A DNA stretch of 64,000 nucleotides from Nitzschia sp. pyKryTriq1 (GCA_956465555.1 OY101116.1:3596001-3660000), one strand, 5' to 3'. Numbered from the stretch's first letter, positions 18,901 to 29,632 are shown. Notes: generated from the letters alone by a model not told the origin. Numbers and translations: made by a program.

Positions 18901-21900
18901 AGGCGATCTTTTGAAGGAAGTCGCTTCTGCAGATAGAACCCCGCCAAGTACGTTGGATGGTCTTGGCGGAGGAGTTGACCTTGAAACGAAAGAACATTTC
19001 ATTCTTTGCTTGCCAGGTGCGGACGGCACACTAACGACGACGACAACGTAGTGAGTAATATTCCAACATCAAAAAGGCACTCTTAAACCGTGGGTGGAGA
19101 CTTACCTGGCAGATGATTGCCGCATTATTTCGCAGAAGTTGGTGTTCCTGTTGTAACCGCAGTTGCAACAAAGCACGGCGTGAAAGCGCACACCTCATGG
19201 CTCCTTGAAGGCATGCAATGGCCATGCACCTACGTCTGGTCACCTTCTCTGCAATCCTTGCACGAGCGAGGCTTTGGATAGAAACAATATCAAGTACATC
19301 CAAGTTATACTGAACTTGGGCCGAGAACCCCCTCCAAGTTTTCTGCAGTAAGACTGCTGCTCTCGACATTCGTTGCACCGGTAAATTCCTTCGAACAAGA
19401 TATCCCCTAGCAACTTTTTGGATCGATATCGTGACTTCCCTACTGATCGCAAATACAATCATTTGAAAATAACCTCTCCAAATTTTCTGAACATTCGTAG
19501 CCGCTTGATGTCTTTCTTTGAGGTCCTCGCAATATTGACGGGAGGAAACGCCCCGCCAGCGGCTTTGAATCAATATTGCGGCAACCTGAGAATCCGCATA
19601 GTCAACCCAACTCCACCACACTTGCTGGATGATCATGGCAGCTACATTCTGGTGCCGAAGATCGTTTCGAACGAAATAGCCCTTTGCCACTCTCTGAAGG
19701 ACAGTGGCGGCGGCGACTGTAACTTGAAAGTGCTGTCGCCCCTTTCGCGCCCTCCAACAAGCTTGAATTCGTGCTGCCGCATCCCTCTCAAGTACTGCCT
19801 CAAGAAAATCTAGTTCGGCGATGTAGCGACGAAAGTACTGCTGAATAACAACAGCGGCTTGTTCCTTTTCCCAAACAGCAAAAAAGTGCACTCGTCCGAG
19901 CGATCCACGGAAGCAGCGCTAGATAGAACAAGTAGAATTAGATCTGAATGACTCAAAGCTGCAGCAAGCTAAAAAGCATTTTTCCGGCTCACCTGAATTT
20001 CAATGGCCGCAAAATGTCGCCGTTCTCTCTCCAATCGTTCGCCTCTCAACCGCAAAAGCCCATGTTTATGGGTGCCGACAAATTCCTCCAAAACTGCCAC
20101 CGCGGCGGCATATCGACGTTGCTGCGCCGCGTAATAGTTGGCCTTGTGTTCACACCAAAATTGAAAAATGACCAAGACAGCAGCTTCTTTCTTTTCTTGT
20201 AAAATTTTGTTGCGATACCGGCGGTAACAAGCTTGGATCAGAATGGTAGCGAAAATCTCTTCGCTGGATTCCATGAGTCGCGAGCAGAGGTACGTGAGAC
20301 AAAGAAGCATTGACTTTTCTTCAGGTGGATTCTTGGAGTCGGTAGTAGGGAGCATCTTTGGGATACCACCGAGTTCGGTAACTCGCTTGGCGACCATTGC
20401 GGAATTGGATCTCTCGTTCATCAAGGCTTGTTCCAGAGAAAGAACTGAATCTTCGTCGTTCGACGTGGGGAGGATTTCATCCATTCGGACCACAGCTGGA
20501 TGGTAGTAATGAACTAGATAGCAAAGGGCTTTTCCATCCGCAAAGGAGTCACTGAAATTGTGGAGCTGCAGCCCAAAACTGGAACACACTGCCTTGCACC
20601 ATCGGAAAAGCAACAACTTGAGAGCTTCTTCAGGCGAATCGTTGGAAGCGGAATTCTTGTCTGGCGTGGGGCGTTGCGGAGACCGGGCTTTGAGACCCTC
20701 CATTCGGCGACGAGCCTGCCCTGACCTAAGAACATTTTCAATCTCATGCTCAACCTGTCCCTCCTCGAGAAGCTTCGTCATGCAAGTGTGTGCAATGACC
20801 GACCACATGAGCTTGAGTACCATTTCACGGTGTGCATCCACAATCTGATGAGCATTCAAATCGCCAGGTATCAAAACACCGAAATCCTTTAGCTTGGAAA
20901 GAGCCACATTGACATTGTGCATTTTCTGGAGTCTAGAGACCGCGGGCAGTCGAAGAGACCTCATAATTGATTTAAAAGGAGTCAAGGTGATGATCTCCGT
21001 CATTCGCGTGAGACGTCCACCATCGCGGAGATCTTTAGCAAGGTTCACCACTTTGAATTCAAGCTCATCAATCGGGTCTTGATCGTACGAAACTTTGAGT
21101 CCAATTCGAGAAAGGTGTTTCATGAAATCTCCTTCGGAAGACAAAAAATTACGGCATACGGACTGGAGAACGGCTTTGGAGGACTTGACCTCGGATGACT
21201 TGCTAAAGAGCCGGGGTACCTTATCCAGAACATTTTGGGTCTTTGCATGATCTAGAAAGAGAATCAACACCATCAATCGGTACAACACTAAAGTTCTCAT
21301 CTCTTCCCGATACAACTTTTCAAACTTTCCCGACGGAACATTGGTTTTTCCTTTGGTGTACTTCATCAAGACATTGGAGTCAGACAAAACGCGATCCACC
21401 ACAAATGTTCGCAGAGTAGCCTTCAGACGAGCCACGGGAGTCTATGCAACGAAAGAATCGAGTGTGAGGCAAAGCAGAGACAAGACGGAATGGGCTTTAA
21501 AAAATATACAACAAACGTACAGTTTGACTATCCCCTTGTTGATCTTGGAGATTCTCTGGCGGCATGATGCATTCCCCAAACATGACCTCCAATCCCAGTC
21601 GGAGCCACGGTGTGGTGTAGGACAGCAACAGTTCCGTAGCCTCTTTGCGAAGACTCAAATCCGCGTGAATATCACGGTCCGATCGAATTGCCAATCTCCC
21701 CCGTGCGATTTCTGACTGTACAATATCACGGGCCCGTCTCATGGCATCACTTTGGAAGAGCTCTGTGGCTCGGAATCGGACTTGGGCCAGCCGCCGATGC
21801 ATCACTAAAGCGCGAAGACCGGTACCACCATCTTCGTCTTCATCTGGCTGAAATGTGTAGTTCAGCCAGCTGACAAAGGTATCACACTGCTTTCCCGCCC

Positions 21901-24154
21901 AATCGTCTGCCTCACGAACGATCTTGATGGGAGACTTGGCCTTCGGTGCTCTTGTTTTGACGGGTGTTTTCTTGATCATGGCAACTTTATTCTCCTTTGG
22001 AGCAGAAATCTCAAACGACACAGCGTTGGGACTACCAGATTGGATATTCATCTTTGCGGATGATTCTTCGGTGGCTGCTTTCTTTGGAAAGAATTTGGAG
22101 TTCTTCTGCAATGGAGGGCGAGTCTTTGGTTCCATTTTTGCCACGGGTGGCCGAAACGCTCGAACAGGACCTTTTTGGAGGCCCGCCGTTTTGATGGATT
22201 TGCTCTTGTCTGCCTTGGGTCGCGCTAGATTTATTCCCTTGGCGCTACTTGTAGTAGAAGCAGAAGTATTCTCCTTTCCAGTGGCTGGTTGACTTTTGGA
22301 TGCTTTTTGCGCCGTGCGTTGCTCTAGACGCTTCAAAAGATGAGGTGGTGGTGTCGCCTGCGGCATCTTCTTGGACGTGTTGGTGGCAGTAGCGTATGAA
22401 ACGCCCGAGAACATGTCAGTCATGTCCATCGAAAGACCTTTGCCACGTGATTCCGGCACCACTTCTTTGACGGGTTCCGCCTCTACTAACAGTACAGTTG
22501 CCTTGAGTGTATCCTTCTTGTTGGAAATTCCAGCTTTGGGAGCCAACGTGGAAGCGACAGTGGGTTTTTGGAGCCTTTGAAGCAAACGTGGTGGCGGGGT
22601 TGCCTCCGTGATCTTGGAGGAAGAAGCGAAAACCTCCGACATGTCCATGGATACACCTTGACCTCTCGGGGTGGCTATGACATGTACTTCCACTACCTCA
22701 TCCTTGGCTGATGATGCTTTGTGAGTGGGACCTTTTGAAGTCGGGGAAGGAAGCTTGGTCTCAATATCGAGTTTCGCTGCAGCAGCAGAGCTTCGAACAG
22801 TCGCTTTCTGTAGGCGCTCCAAAAGATGAGGAGGTGGGGTAGGCTTGTCGGACATTGTGTTTTCTTTTGTTTCCAACTTGGGCCTTTTCTCCTCGGAAAA
22901 CATGGTGGATAGATCCATGGCGACTCCTTTGCGCAACTGCTGAACATTTGCTTCTAGTGGTGGCGAGGATAACGACTCTTCTGCAACGTTCTCTTGGATC
23001 AATTCCTTGGCGCTTTCTTCTGGTGGAGAAGACTGTTGTACTAGAAGTGACGTTTCTTCTTCCTCTACTTCACTTTCCGGAGTCGTTTGCAAGAGCGATC
23101 GAGGCTGCAACGGAGGCGATGCCCAGGCCATGGAAGAACTTTGCTGCTGCCGCTGTTGTGATGATTTTTGCTGTTTCTTCTTTTGAGAGGTGGTAAATTC
23201 ATGAATCGTCGCCGCCGTATGAGGCGGTACAATGACTAGTCCTGTCGAACTCGCACTGGCCGGATTATGAGATGCTCCTAATACATTCCACAAGGCACCG
23301 GGTGGGGACACCAAGAGGGATTCATCCAAGTAATCGGAAGAGGATGACATCATATCGTCATCGCCATCGCCATACATATCGTACAGTTCCGTCCGAAGCA
23401 ACGAGTTGGGTGTCTTGGGAGCCGTCACACGTTGGGGAGGTCCCAGTAAGGACGATGAACCAGCTACTCCAAGTAGACCAGTAGGTCGTCTCGCTGCCGC
23501 TCCCAAGAGTCGTCCACCACCACCACCGCCTAGAGGTTTGTTGGAAGCAGCAGCAGCAGCGGTAGAAGCAAACGAGACGCCTTTTGTCTGTCCTGCGACT
23601 GTTGCCGCTGCAGCCTGCGTTTGTCCAATCGTCACTACAGAAGTTGCTGTTGTCGTTGACATTGTTTGCTGGGGTGATTTTCCTCGTAACGCTCGTCGAA
23701 AGGATGGAACACTGGTGGGTGTGGTAGCACTGGTAGTGTTGGAACAAGGAGCAACACGAGCCATGGCGTCATTCACCAACACAGTAGGAGACGACAAAAG
23801 AGTTTGAGTGGCAGTAGTATTGGAATTTTCCTTGTCTTGTAGTAGAGTCGTCGCTGTACTTGTTTCTTCTCCAAGCTTCTTCTTCAGCCCGTTGTAAGGA
23901 GTACCCTTGGGACGAATATTGGTATTATTAGGAGTGTTGTGGTTGTAAGAGGCCAAAGGCTTGCGACCGGACCGGGTCGAGAGAGGTGTTCTGGCAGCAT
24001 CATCGCCGCCGCTGCCGCCAGCAAACGAAACGCCTTTTCGCCCAGGCGTGGTACAAAGAACCGCCGAAGACGGTTCTTGATATATCTCCATCGTCACTTT
24101 CAACTTCTTTCGTATGATTTTATTATGTGGATCCGTTTCCAAGAGGGTTTGCAA
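15986..24154 (-). CDS. ASPM: ASPM-like abnormal spindle protein with CH domains and about 40 IQ motifs
   Basis: Five exons, all phase 0: 24154..21521, 21441..19993, 19918..19106, 19030..18578, 18496..15986, about 2,619 residues. Met22 (24091) is an equally good start (ACGATGG). Residues 1-745 are disordered with short repeats and four KEN tripeptides. Residues about 750-880 carry the ASPM block before the CH domains (DDWAGKQCDTFVSWLNYTFQPD). Exon 2 (879-1361) has two calponin-homology domains (NLAKDLRDGGRLTRMTEI; ALKLLLFRWCKAVCSSFGLQLHNF and DSFADGKALCYLVHYYHP). Exons 2-5 hold about 40 IQ motifs (for example IQRVWRGHVSRK, VIQSCFRGYVAR), followed by an ARM-like C-terminal part (LKILQNSKSLAEIMDAVKSLE). 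ASPM binds microtubule minus ends and calmodulin at spindle poles. It is head-to-head with a CPAP-like gene. The long, uninterrupted coding sequence argues that the gene is functional. Confidence 0.93.
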
Positions 24155-24549
24155 ACCCCCAAAATGGTGTTTTTTTGTGAGACGCTCGGTGGTGATGAAG
24201 ACGATGATGTGAACATGTTGGGTGCCGTTGGATGGTGGCCATTATTTACGGCGCGCAACTCATGTGAGCATCGGCAGGCGCGCAAATTCAAATCCAAAAT
24301 AAGTACCAGATGTACTCGTAGAAATGTAGATGGACGGTTATCCGTTATATACAAGTCTGAATAAATACATTTCACCCAACCCACCCACATCAGGTACTAC
24401 CGCTACGAATATTGTACTGTACGAAACATACGAGGACATTCATTCATTTTTTGGATTGTTGGTTGTTGCAACAACCGACCATCCAACACCTTTTACTACC
24501 GGCAGTTTACCTCTTGTTGTGTTACAAGTACCGGTACTGTAGTTGCACG
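24155..24549. promoter_or_regulatory. Shared divergent promoter region of ASPM and the CPAP-like gene
   Basis: A 395-bp spacer (458 bp if ASPM starts at 24091) between two start codons pointing outward. A nonamer GGCGCGCAA occurs twice in the same orientation, 24250-24258 and 24277-24285, 27 bp apart. It resembles but does not match the E2F/DP consensus. On the CPAP side are TACTACCGCTACG, GTACTGTACG and TACCGGTACTG elements (24396-24540). Bidirectional co-regulation is inferred from the geometry. Confidence 0.5.
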
Positions 24550-26817
24550 ATGACGACGATGATGATGGCAAGTGTCGAGCAGCAGCAGCAGCAGCAGCAG
24601 CCTGGAAGGCGACTGCTCGAGCCTCCTTCTAGTAGTACCGCTACACCCACTGCCCAAGATTTATTATTTTCTCCCATGAGCTATTCTCGTTCCGTTTCCT
24701 CGGCGACACCCTCCTTTCAAAACATGACGATGATGACACCTGGTAGTGTCCCTCCCCCGCCACCGTCGACTCAAAAGTCGATATTGCGGACTATGATGCA
24801 AGAAGAAGGCATGGCCGGAAATATTAATATTTCGGTGGACAATGGCGAAATTTCGCGGTTGCTTTCACTTTCGGGTGGTGGAACGCCTCGATCCATTTTA
24901 GCCAATCTCAATCAATCGAATAGTTCGACAGAACGAATGAAACAAGATCTTCAAGAAGTGTTGGAATATATCGATGGAATGCATTTTGTGACTCCCTTCA
25001 AAAAGAGTAGCAATGTTTCTTTGTTATCTCCCATGCCTTCCATGCCTTCCATTACGAAAACGGATGGGGTGAAACCTCCGCGTCACAGCAGCGGTGCTGT
25101 CTTGGCCGATCGTTCCAACCAAAACCGCAACACGCCACCGCCCTTCAGTGTCGATAAAAGTACCAGTACTACGGCCACTACTCCCTGGAAAATGTCAACG
25201 ACGACGTCAGCTCGCGATCCAACTCCTTCCAAGCCCAAACTTATCGGGTTGGATTTGTTGCGCGAAAATCCCTCGTTCCAGCCCATGATGATGATGAATC
25301 ATCATCATTTGATGACTCCATCATCGACGACACCACTCAATGACCAATCTTCGTTGGTAGTGGAAGTCTCACATTCGACGCAAGAGGAGGAGGAGGAAGC
25401 AGTAGCGGGCAATGAAGAAAATAATCACAGCAATACTCATAGTCCTCATGATCCACCCGTGGATGATTCCAAGATTATCGAAGAGTGGGCGTCGCCCCCT
25501 CGTCGTCGTGTTCCAATGGAACCTGAGCAGACCCAGACACCTCGAGGTGGTGTTGCTGCCGCCGAAACGTCGATTCTTTTGGGGACAGCGTTTGCGGACT
25601 ATGATTTGATGCCACCACGCAATACTCGGCCGACGCCTATTCGAACGAGATGGGCCACTCCTGTGCAAGAAGAAACAGCAGAAGACGACGAAGAAGAGTC
25701 TGAGGGAGGATACCAACCCGAGGAAGAATCATACTTTGCCACTGCCGAAGAAAATGATGATAGGGGTCTCAGTCTTCATGGCCCTTTTGCAACCGGTGCT
25801 TTGCAACTTCCCGCCACACCAGGACTTTCGCTCGTCGATGAAGCCAAATGGGAAGAGTTGCAATCTCGTGGACTTCCTCAATCGCCTCGAGATGCCAAGG
25901 AATGGTTGCAGACGGCCGTTTTGGCGCTGCAGGATGCCCGTGCGGAACGAGATGCAGCTCGGAAATGGGCGCGGGATATGAAGGAGGCAGTCTACAAGTG
26001 GGCCGAAGAGCAACGCAAATTGATTCGCTGTGAAGCTTCCACTCGTATGGATGTCTTGCACGAACAAGAACACCAGATCCACACTCAGACAGAAGCCTTG
26101 GCCACTCTACAAGAACTGGTGCTACAGCTTCATGCAGAATTTCAGTCGACGCACTCCGAACGGCAAGCCTCGGAGTCGCAGACTCAAAAGTTAATTTTGG
26201 AGCAACAAGAACGAATCCATTTCTTGTCCCGACAGCTCAGTGCCATGGAACAGACGGTTTCAGAAGGCATGAGTCAAGCAGCCAACAATCGATTGACTCC
26301 CAAATCGGGCATCTCTAATAGTAGTCCTGTTGGTGGCACTCACAATGGTCATGATCCAGCATTTCCCCAATTTGTTGATCGACCAGTGGACATGCTGGCG
26401 GCAGAAGGAGCAGCACCAGCAGAAGCCAACAATAACAACACTGCCAGCAGTCAAAAGTCGGTCCGATCCACATCCTCCACTCGCGTCCGCAAACCTCTTC
26501 CCGGTGGTAAAGGGCATGTGATTGTATATTCCAGTGGAGTGGAAAAGGAACTCCACGACGATGGAACCACGGTGGTTCGGTATACCAATGGGGATGTCGA
26601 AACGAATTTCGGTAACAGTACTACCGTCGCTTACTTCCATGCGACGGAACAAATCTTGCAAGTTACCAATCGTCAGGATGGATCCGTCTTGTTCGAATAT
26701 CCTAATGGACAAATTGAAAGGCACTACGCCAATGGTGTCAAGGCCATTCTATTTCCGGATGGAACCAAGGCCAAGATTTCGGCGGATGGCAAAGTCGAAA
26801 CGTATGAGCGAGTATAA
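24550..26817 (+). CDS. CPAP/SAS-4 (CENPJ)-like protein with C-terminal TCP10/G-box domain
   Basis: An intronless 755-residue protein. Residues 653-755 are a T-complex protein 10 C-terminal (G-box) domain: repeated beta units with DDGTTVVRYTNGDVE, QDGSVLFEYPNGQIERHYANG, AILFPDGTKAKISADGK. The segment YPNGQIE..Y.NG.KAILFPDGTK aligns with the CPAP/SAS-4 G-box, which binds STIL/Ana2 in animals. Residues about 446-575 form a long coiled coil (ARAERDAARKWARDMKEAV..., HQIHTQTEALATLQELVLQ). The first 440 residues are disordered, with a poly-Gln run from seven CAG codons (24580-24600) and S/T-P motifs. The start at 24550 is chosen because upstream in-frame residues are unlike the rest and would fall in the shared promoter. 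In animals CPAP controls centriole length; pennate diatoms lack centrioles, so a role at another microtubule organising centre is inferred. Confidence 0.85.
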   Translation: MTTMMMASVEQQQQQQQPGRRLLEPPSSSTATPTAQDLLFSPMSYSRSVSSATPSFQNMTMMTPGSVPPPPPSTQKSILRTMMQEEGMAGNINISVDNGEISRLLSLSGGGTPRSILANLNQSNSSTERMKQDLQEVLEYIDGMHFVTPFKKSSNVSLLSPMPSMPSITKTDGVKPPRHSSGAVLADRSNQNRNTPPPFSVDKSTSTTATTPWKMSTTTSARDPTPSKPKLIGLDLLRENPSFQPMMMMNHHHLMTPSSTTPLNDQSSLVVEVSHSTQEEEEEAVAGNEENNHSNTHSPHDPPVDDSKIIEEWASPPRRRVPMEPEQTQTPRGGVAAAETSILLGTAFADYDLMPPRNTRPTPIRTRWATPVQEETAEDDEEESEGGYQPEEESYFATAEENDDRGLSLHGPFATGALQLPATPGLSLVDEAKWEELQSRGLPQSPRDAKEWLQTAVLALQDARAERDAARKWARDMKEAVYKWAEEQRKLIRCEASTRMDVLHEQEHQIHTQTEALATLQELVLQLHAEFQSTHSERQASESQTQKLILEQQERIHFLSRQLSAMEQTVSEGMSQAANNRLTPKSGISNSSPVGGTHNGHDPAFPQFVDRPVDMLAAEGAAPAEANNNNTASSQKSVRSTSSTRVRKPLPGGKGHVIVYSSGVEKELHDDGTTVVRYTNGDVETNFGNSTTVAYFHATEQILQVTNRQDGSVLFEYPNGQIERHYANGVKAILFPDGTKAKISADGKVETYERV

Positions 26818-26940
26818 AAACAGTACCAGTACAGTACGTGCTGTAGTGTAGTGTAGTAGTGGAATAATATAATATTCTATTCTAGCACACGAGTGTTGTT
26901 GGGGGGATAAATCTTCATTTTTGTTCAAATCGTCATGGCG

Positions 26941-27993
26941 TTAGACTAGACTATTACTACCGATACCGGTACTATCGACTTGTCGCGAATACGCGAGCAA
27001 CATTCGTTCATCATGCCCCGGACGCTCCAAGGTTCGCATAACATCGGATTCCAGCTCGTCCAAACCGACATGATCCGTGACCAATATCCCTCGATCATGA
27101 TCCAATTCATGTTGGACACATCTACTGGCCTCGCCCTTCAAACGCATCTGCCGCACCTCTCCCCCTCCTGTATGATACTGAACATCGACCCAGTCGTCGC
27201 GGACCACAGTCGCAACAAAGGTGGGTGGAAGAACGAGACAGTATTCCTCCCAGACACGCCCTTGCGTTTCGGGACTACGTCGTATAATATGCGGATTGAC
27301 CAGGACCATCGGTCGGGGCTGTTCCAAATACAAGATACGTGCATCCACCCCGCACTGTTGAGCGGCCAATCCGACAGCGCCTTCGGTTTGGGCCGTTCGT
27401 TGCAATATTTGACAAGCATATTGGAGTGTGGGAGTGCCAAACCATTGGGCATCCACTTCGCTTGCTGGGCGACGAAGTATAGGGTCGGGCCAGCGACCCA
27501 TTTGCCATGTAGTGCTTGTGGTGGTTGCCGAAGAAGAAGAAGAATCACTATCACCATCGGCAGTTCTCTTCTGTAATAAATGTTCGGGCTGAACCGATTG
27601 TTCCAAACTAAGCAGGGATAAGTTCGTGCCAGTCCACTCGGGTGAATAGACAAATGGATGTTTGGGTTGAATATTATTTGTATCGAGTGCCCAAGCATAC
27701 GAGCGAGAACGAGCGGTAGTTGTAGCGTTGACAGCAGCGCCCACCGAAAGAAACCCCATCGCTTGTCGCGACCACCGAAGAAAATCCCTCCGTGATGATG
27801 GCGACGAGGAGGAGGATTCTATGGATAGGCTTTGAACGACACAAACACAGGGTGGGGAGAGGCATAGGCCTAGTAGTAGTGTAACCACCATTGTGCGGGT
27901 CCTTTTCGTGTAGCTTCGGGACCGATAAGAATCTTGTTGGTACGATCTGCGTCGCCACGTCAAGTGATGAGGAGGATTCGTTTCGGATGCCAT
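26941..27993 (-). CDS. Peptide deformylase-like protein with twin-arginine and signal sequences
   Basis: A single-exon ORF of 350 codons. The deformylase domain is about residues 165-335: motif 1 AVGLAAQQCG (206-215; family G.GLAA.Q), motif 2 EEYCLVLP (249-256; family EGCLS, metal-ligand Cys252 kept but Gly and Ser changed), motif 3 QHELDH (294-299; metal ligands His295 and His299, catalytic Glu296). It should remove N-formyl groups from organelle-made proteins. The N-terminus is unusual: from Met35 (27891) a hydrophobic signal-like stretch (MVVTLLLGLCLSPPCVCVV), then SRRDFLRW (68-74), a good twin-arginine motif, a hydrophobic segment and an AWA|LD cleavage-like site near 102. That layout is what a thylakoid-lumen Tat substrate would show. 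A poly-Ser insertion lies at 149-160. Confidence 0.85.
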   Translation of the reverse strand: MASETNPPHHLTWRRRSYQQDSYRSRSYTKRTRTMVVTLLLGLCLSPPCVCVVQSLSIESSSSSPSSRRDFLRWSRQAMGFLSVGAAVNATTTARSRSYAWALDTNNIQPKHPFVYSPEWTGTNLSLLSLEQSVQPEHLLQKRTADGDSDSSSSSATTTSTTWQMGRWPDPILRRPASEVDAQWFGTPTLQYACQILQRTAQTEGAVGLAAQQCGVDARILYLEQPRPMVLVNPHIIRRSPETQGRVWEEYCLVLPPTFVATVVRDDWVDVQYHTGGGEVRQMRLKGEASRCVQHELDHDRGILVTDHVGLDELESDVMRTLERPGHDERMLLAYSRQVDSTGIGSNSLV

Positions 27994-28437
27994 TGTCTTC
28001 GTGAGCTCTCAAGGGTCGTTTGCTTCCACTTATGATGGACTGATCTCTTTGCGAAGCGATCTCCATCATCTGGACGGAATGCACATCTTCTTTACAACAC
28101 AACTCTGCAACTCTGCCAAGCAGCCAAATTGAAAATAGATAGAAGATAGAAGTGTGACCATTGGACTAATATGACCAAAAGAAAAATTTATGTCTGTCAT
28201 TCTGTCCATGCGAAAATGACAGAGGATCTCAGATCTCGTTCGTCCTGTCTGTACCGTTACACGTACCGGTAGGAGATGGTACATTTTCTACCTACCAGGT
28301 ATCGGCGTGATTTTCTCTCCAAAGTTGAAAGTTCTCCCTTTGTCCCTCCGGGTTACGAAGACTTTGCTTTCCATCGCCTCGCTTCTCGCTTCTTGATGAT
28401 TCTCACGCATAATTTTCATTTATTTGCATCAAAACCA
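27994..28437. promoter_or_regulatory. Divergent promoter region between deformylase and fucose synthase genes
   Basis: A spacer of 444 bp between outward-facing starts (546 bp if the deformylase starts at 27891). It holds a GTACCGTTACACGTACCGGTAGG cluster (28250-28272). The last part is C/T-rich and in frame with the fucose synthase but probably 5' UTR. Confidence 0.4.
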
Positions 28438-29544
28438 ATGACCGGATCGGAAGAGACTAACGGAGACGCCAATGGCGGTGCTACCAACGGTGGCAAGAGC
28501 GTTGTCCTGGTTACTGGTGGTAGTGGTCTAGTGGGTGCCGCCATCAAAGAGTACATTGACAAGACAGGGGCGAAAGACGGCGAAGAATGGGTCTTTTTGA
28601 ACTCGAAAATGGGCGATTTGCGCAAGCGAGACGACACGGAGAAGATTTTTGAAGAGTTCAAGCCAACTCATGTCATCCATTTGGCAGCCAAGGTCGGGGG
28701 TCTCTTTGCCAACATGGCGCAAAAGGTGGAATTCTTTCGTGAAAACATTTTGATCAACGACAATGTCATGGAGTGTTGCCGCATTTACAAGGTGAAAAAG
28801 TTGGTCAGTTTCTTGAGTACCTGCATCTTCCCTGACAAGACGACCTACCCGATTGATGAAACCATGCTACACGACGGACCTCCGCACTCGAGTAATGAGG
28901 GATATGCTTATGCAAAACGATTGATTGATACCTTGAATCGAGCGTATGCTGAAGAATATGGATGTACGTGTTGGTGGTTGAGGTGGTGATCATTGTTTGG
29001 TGCTGATGTTAAGAAAATCGTCCCTCTCACGCCCGCTGTTGTTCTCCTGTCCCCTTTCCAATCAGGCAACTTTACTTCCATCATTCCTACCAATATTTAC
29101 GGTCCTTACGATAACTTTTCCATTCAGAATGGTCACGTCATTCCAGGATTGATTCATAAATGTTATTTGGCAAAACGCGATGGAACTCCTTTTACTATTT
29201 GGGGATCCGGCACTCCCCTCCGCCAGTTTGTCTATAGTTTGGATTTGGCTGAATTGACCGTCTGGGTCATGCGCGAGTATCACGATCCGACGCCCATCAC
29301 ATTGAGTGTCGATGAAGCCGACGAAGTCAGTATCAAAGATGTTGCCCTGTCGGTGGCCAAGGCCATGAAATTTGAAGGACCAGTCGAGTTTGATACTTCC
29401 AAAGCGGATGGACAATTCAAAAAGACGGCGGCCAACCACAAATTGCGAAAATACCGACCGGACTATGAATTCACTTCGATTGATGACGGTATTCAAAAGG
29501 CTGTCGATTGGTTTGTCGAAAACTATGACACATGCCGAAAATAG
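28438..29544 (+). CDS. GFUS: GDP-L-fucose synthase (GDP-4-keto-6-deoxymannose epimerase/reductase)
   Basis: Two exons, 28438..28963 and 29066..29544, give 334 residues. It makes GDP-L-fucose from GDP-4-keto-6-deoxy-D-mannose using NADPH, supplying fucose for glycoproteins and cell-surface polysaccharide. It is an extended SDR: NADP-binding GGSGLVG (27-33), HLAAKVGG (81-88), STCIFP (127-132, with the catalytic Ser and Cys), YAYAK (156-160, catalytic Tyr/Lys), and [12 protein letters not shown] and [12 protein letters not shown] in the substrate half. The intron has a GTACGT donor and an ATCAG acceptor; without splicing the frame ends in TGA after GTGGTTGAGGTGG. The ATG at 28438 (AACCAATGACC) is preferred over upstream in-frame ATGs because family similarity starts about 20 residues later. 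The gene for the preceding enzyme, GMD, is not in the window. Confidence 0.94.
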
Positions 29545-29632
29545 AAATCATTGCTCTTTCTCGGACGGCGTTCTTCGGGAGGTGTGCCACGTTCCATGTT
29601 ACAAACTGGATATAATAGTACATAGACGATTG

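Noticed and set aside
18497-19992. ASPM introns 2-4 as introner copies of each other
   Set aside because: Lengths are 74, 75 and 81 bp but the sequences do not align beyond the splice sites.
24412-24549. 46-codon in-frame upstream extension of the CPAP-like ORF
   Set aside because: Composition (L, C, Y-rich) differs from the S/T/P/Q-rich N-terminus and it would occupy the shared promoter; the ATG at 24550 is a better start.
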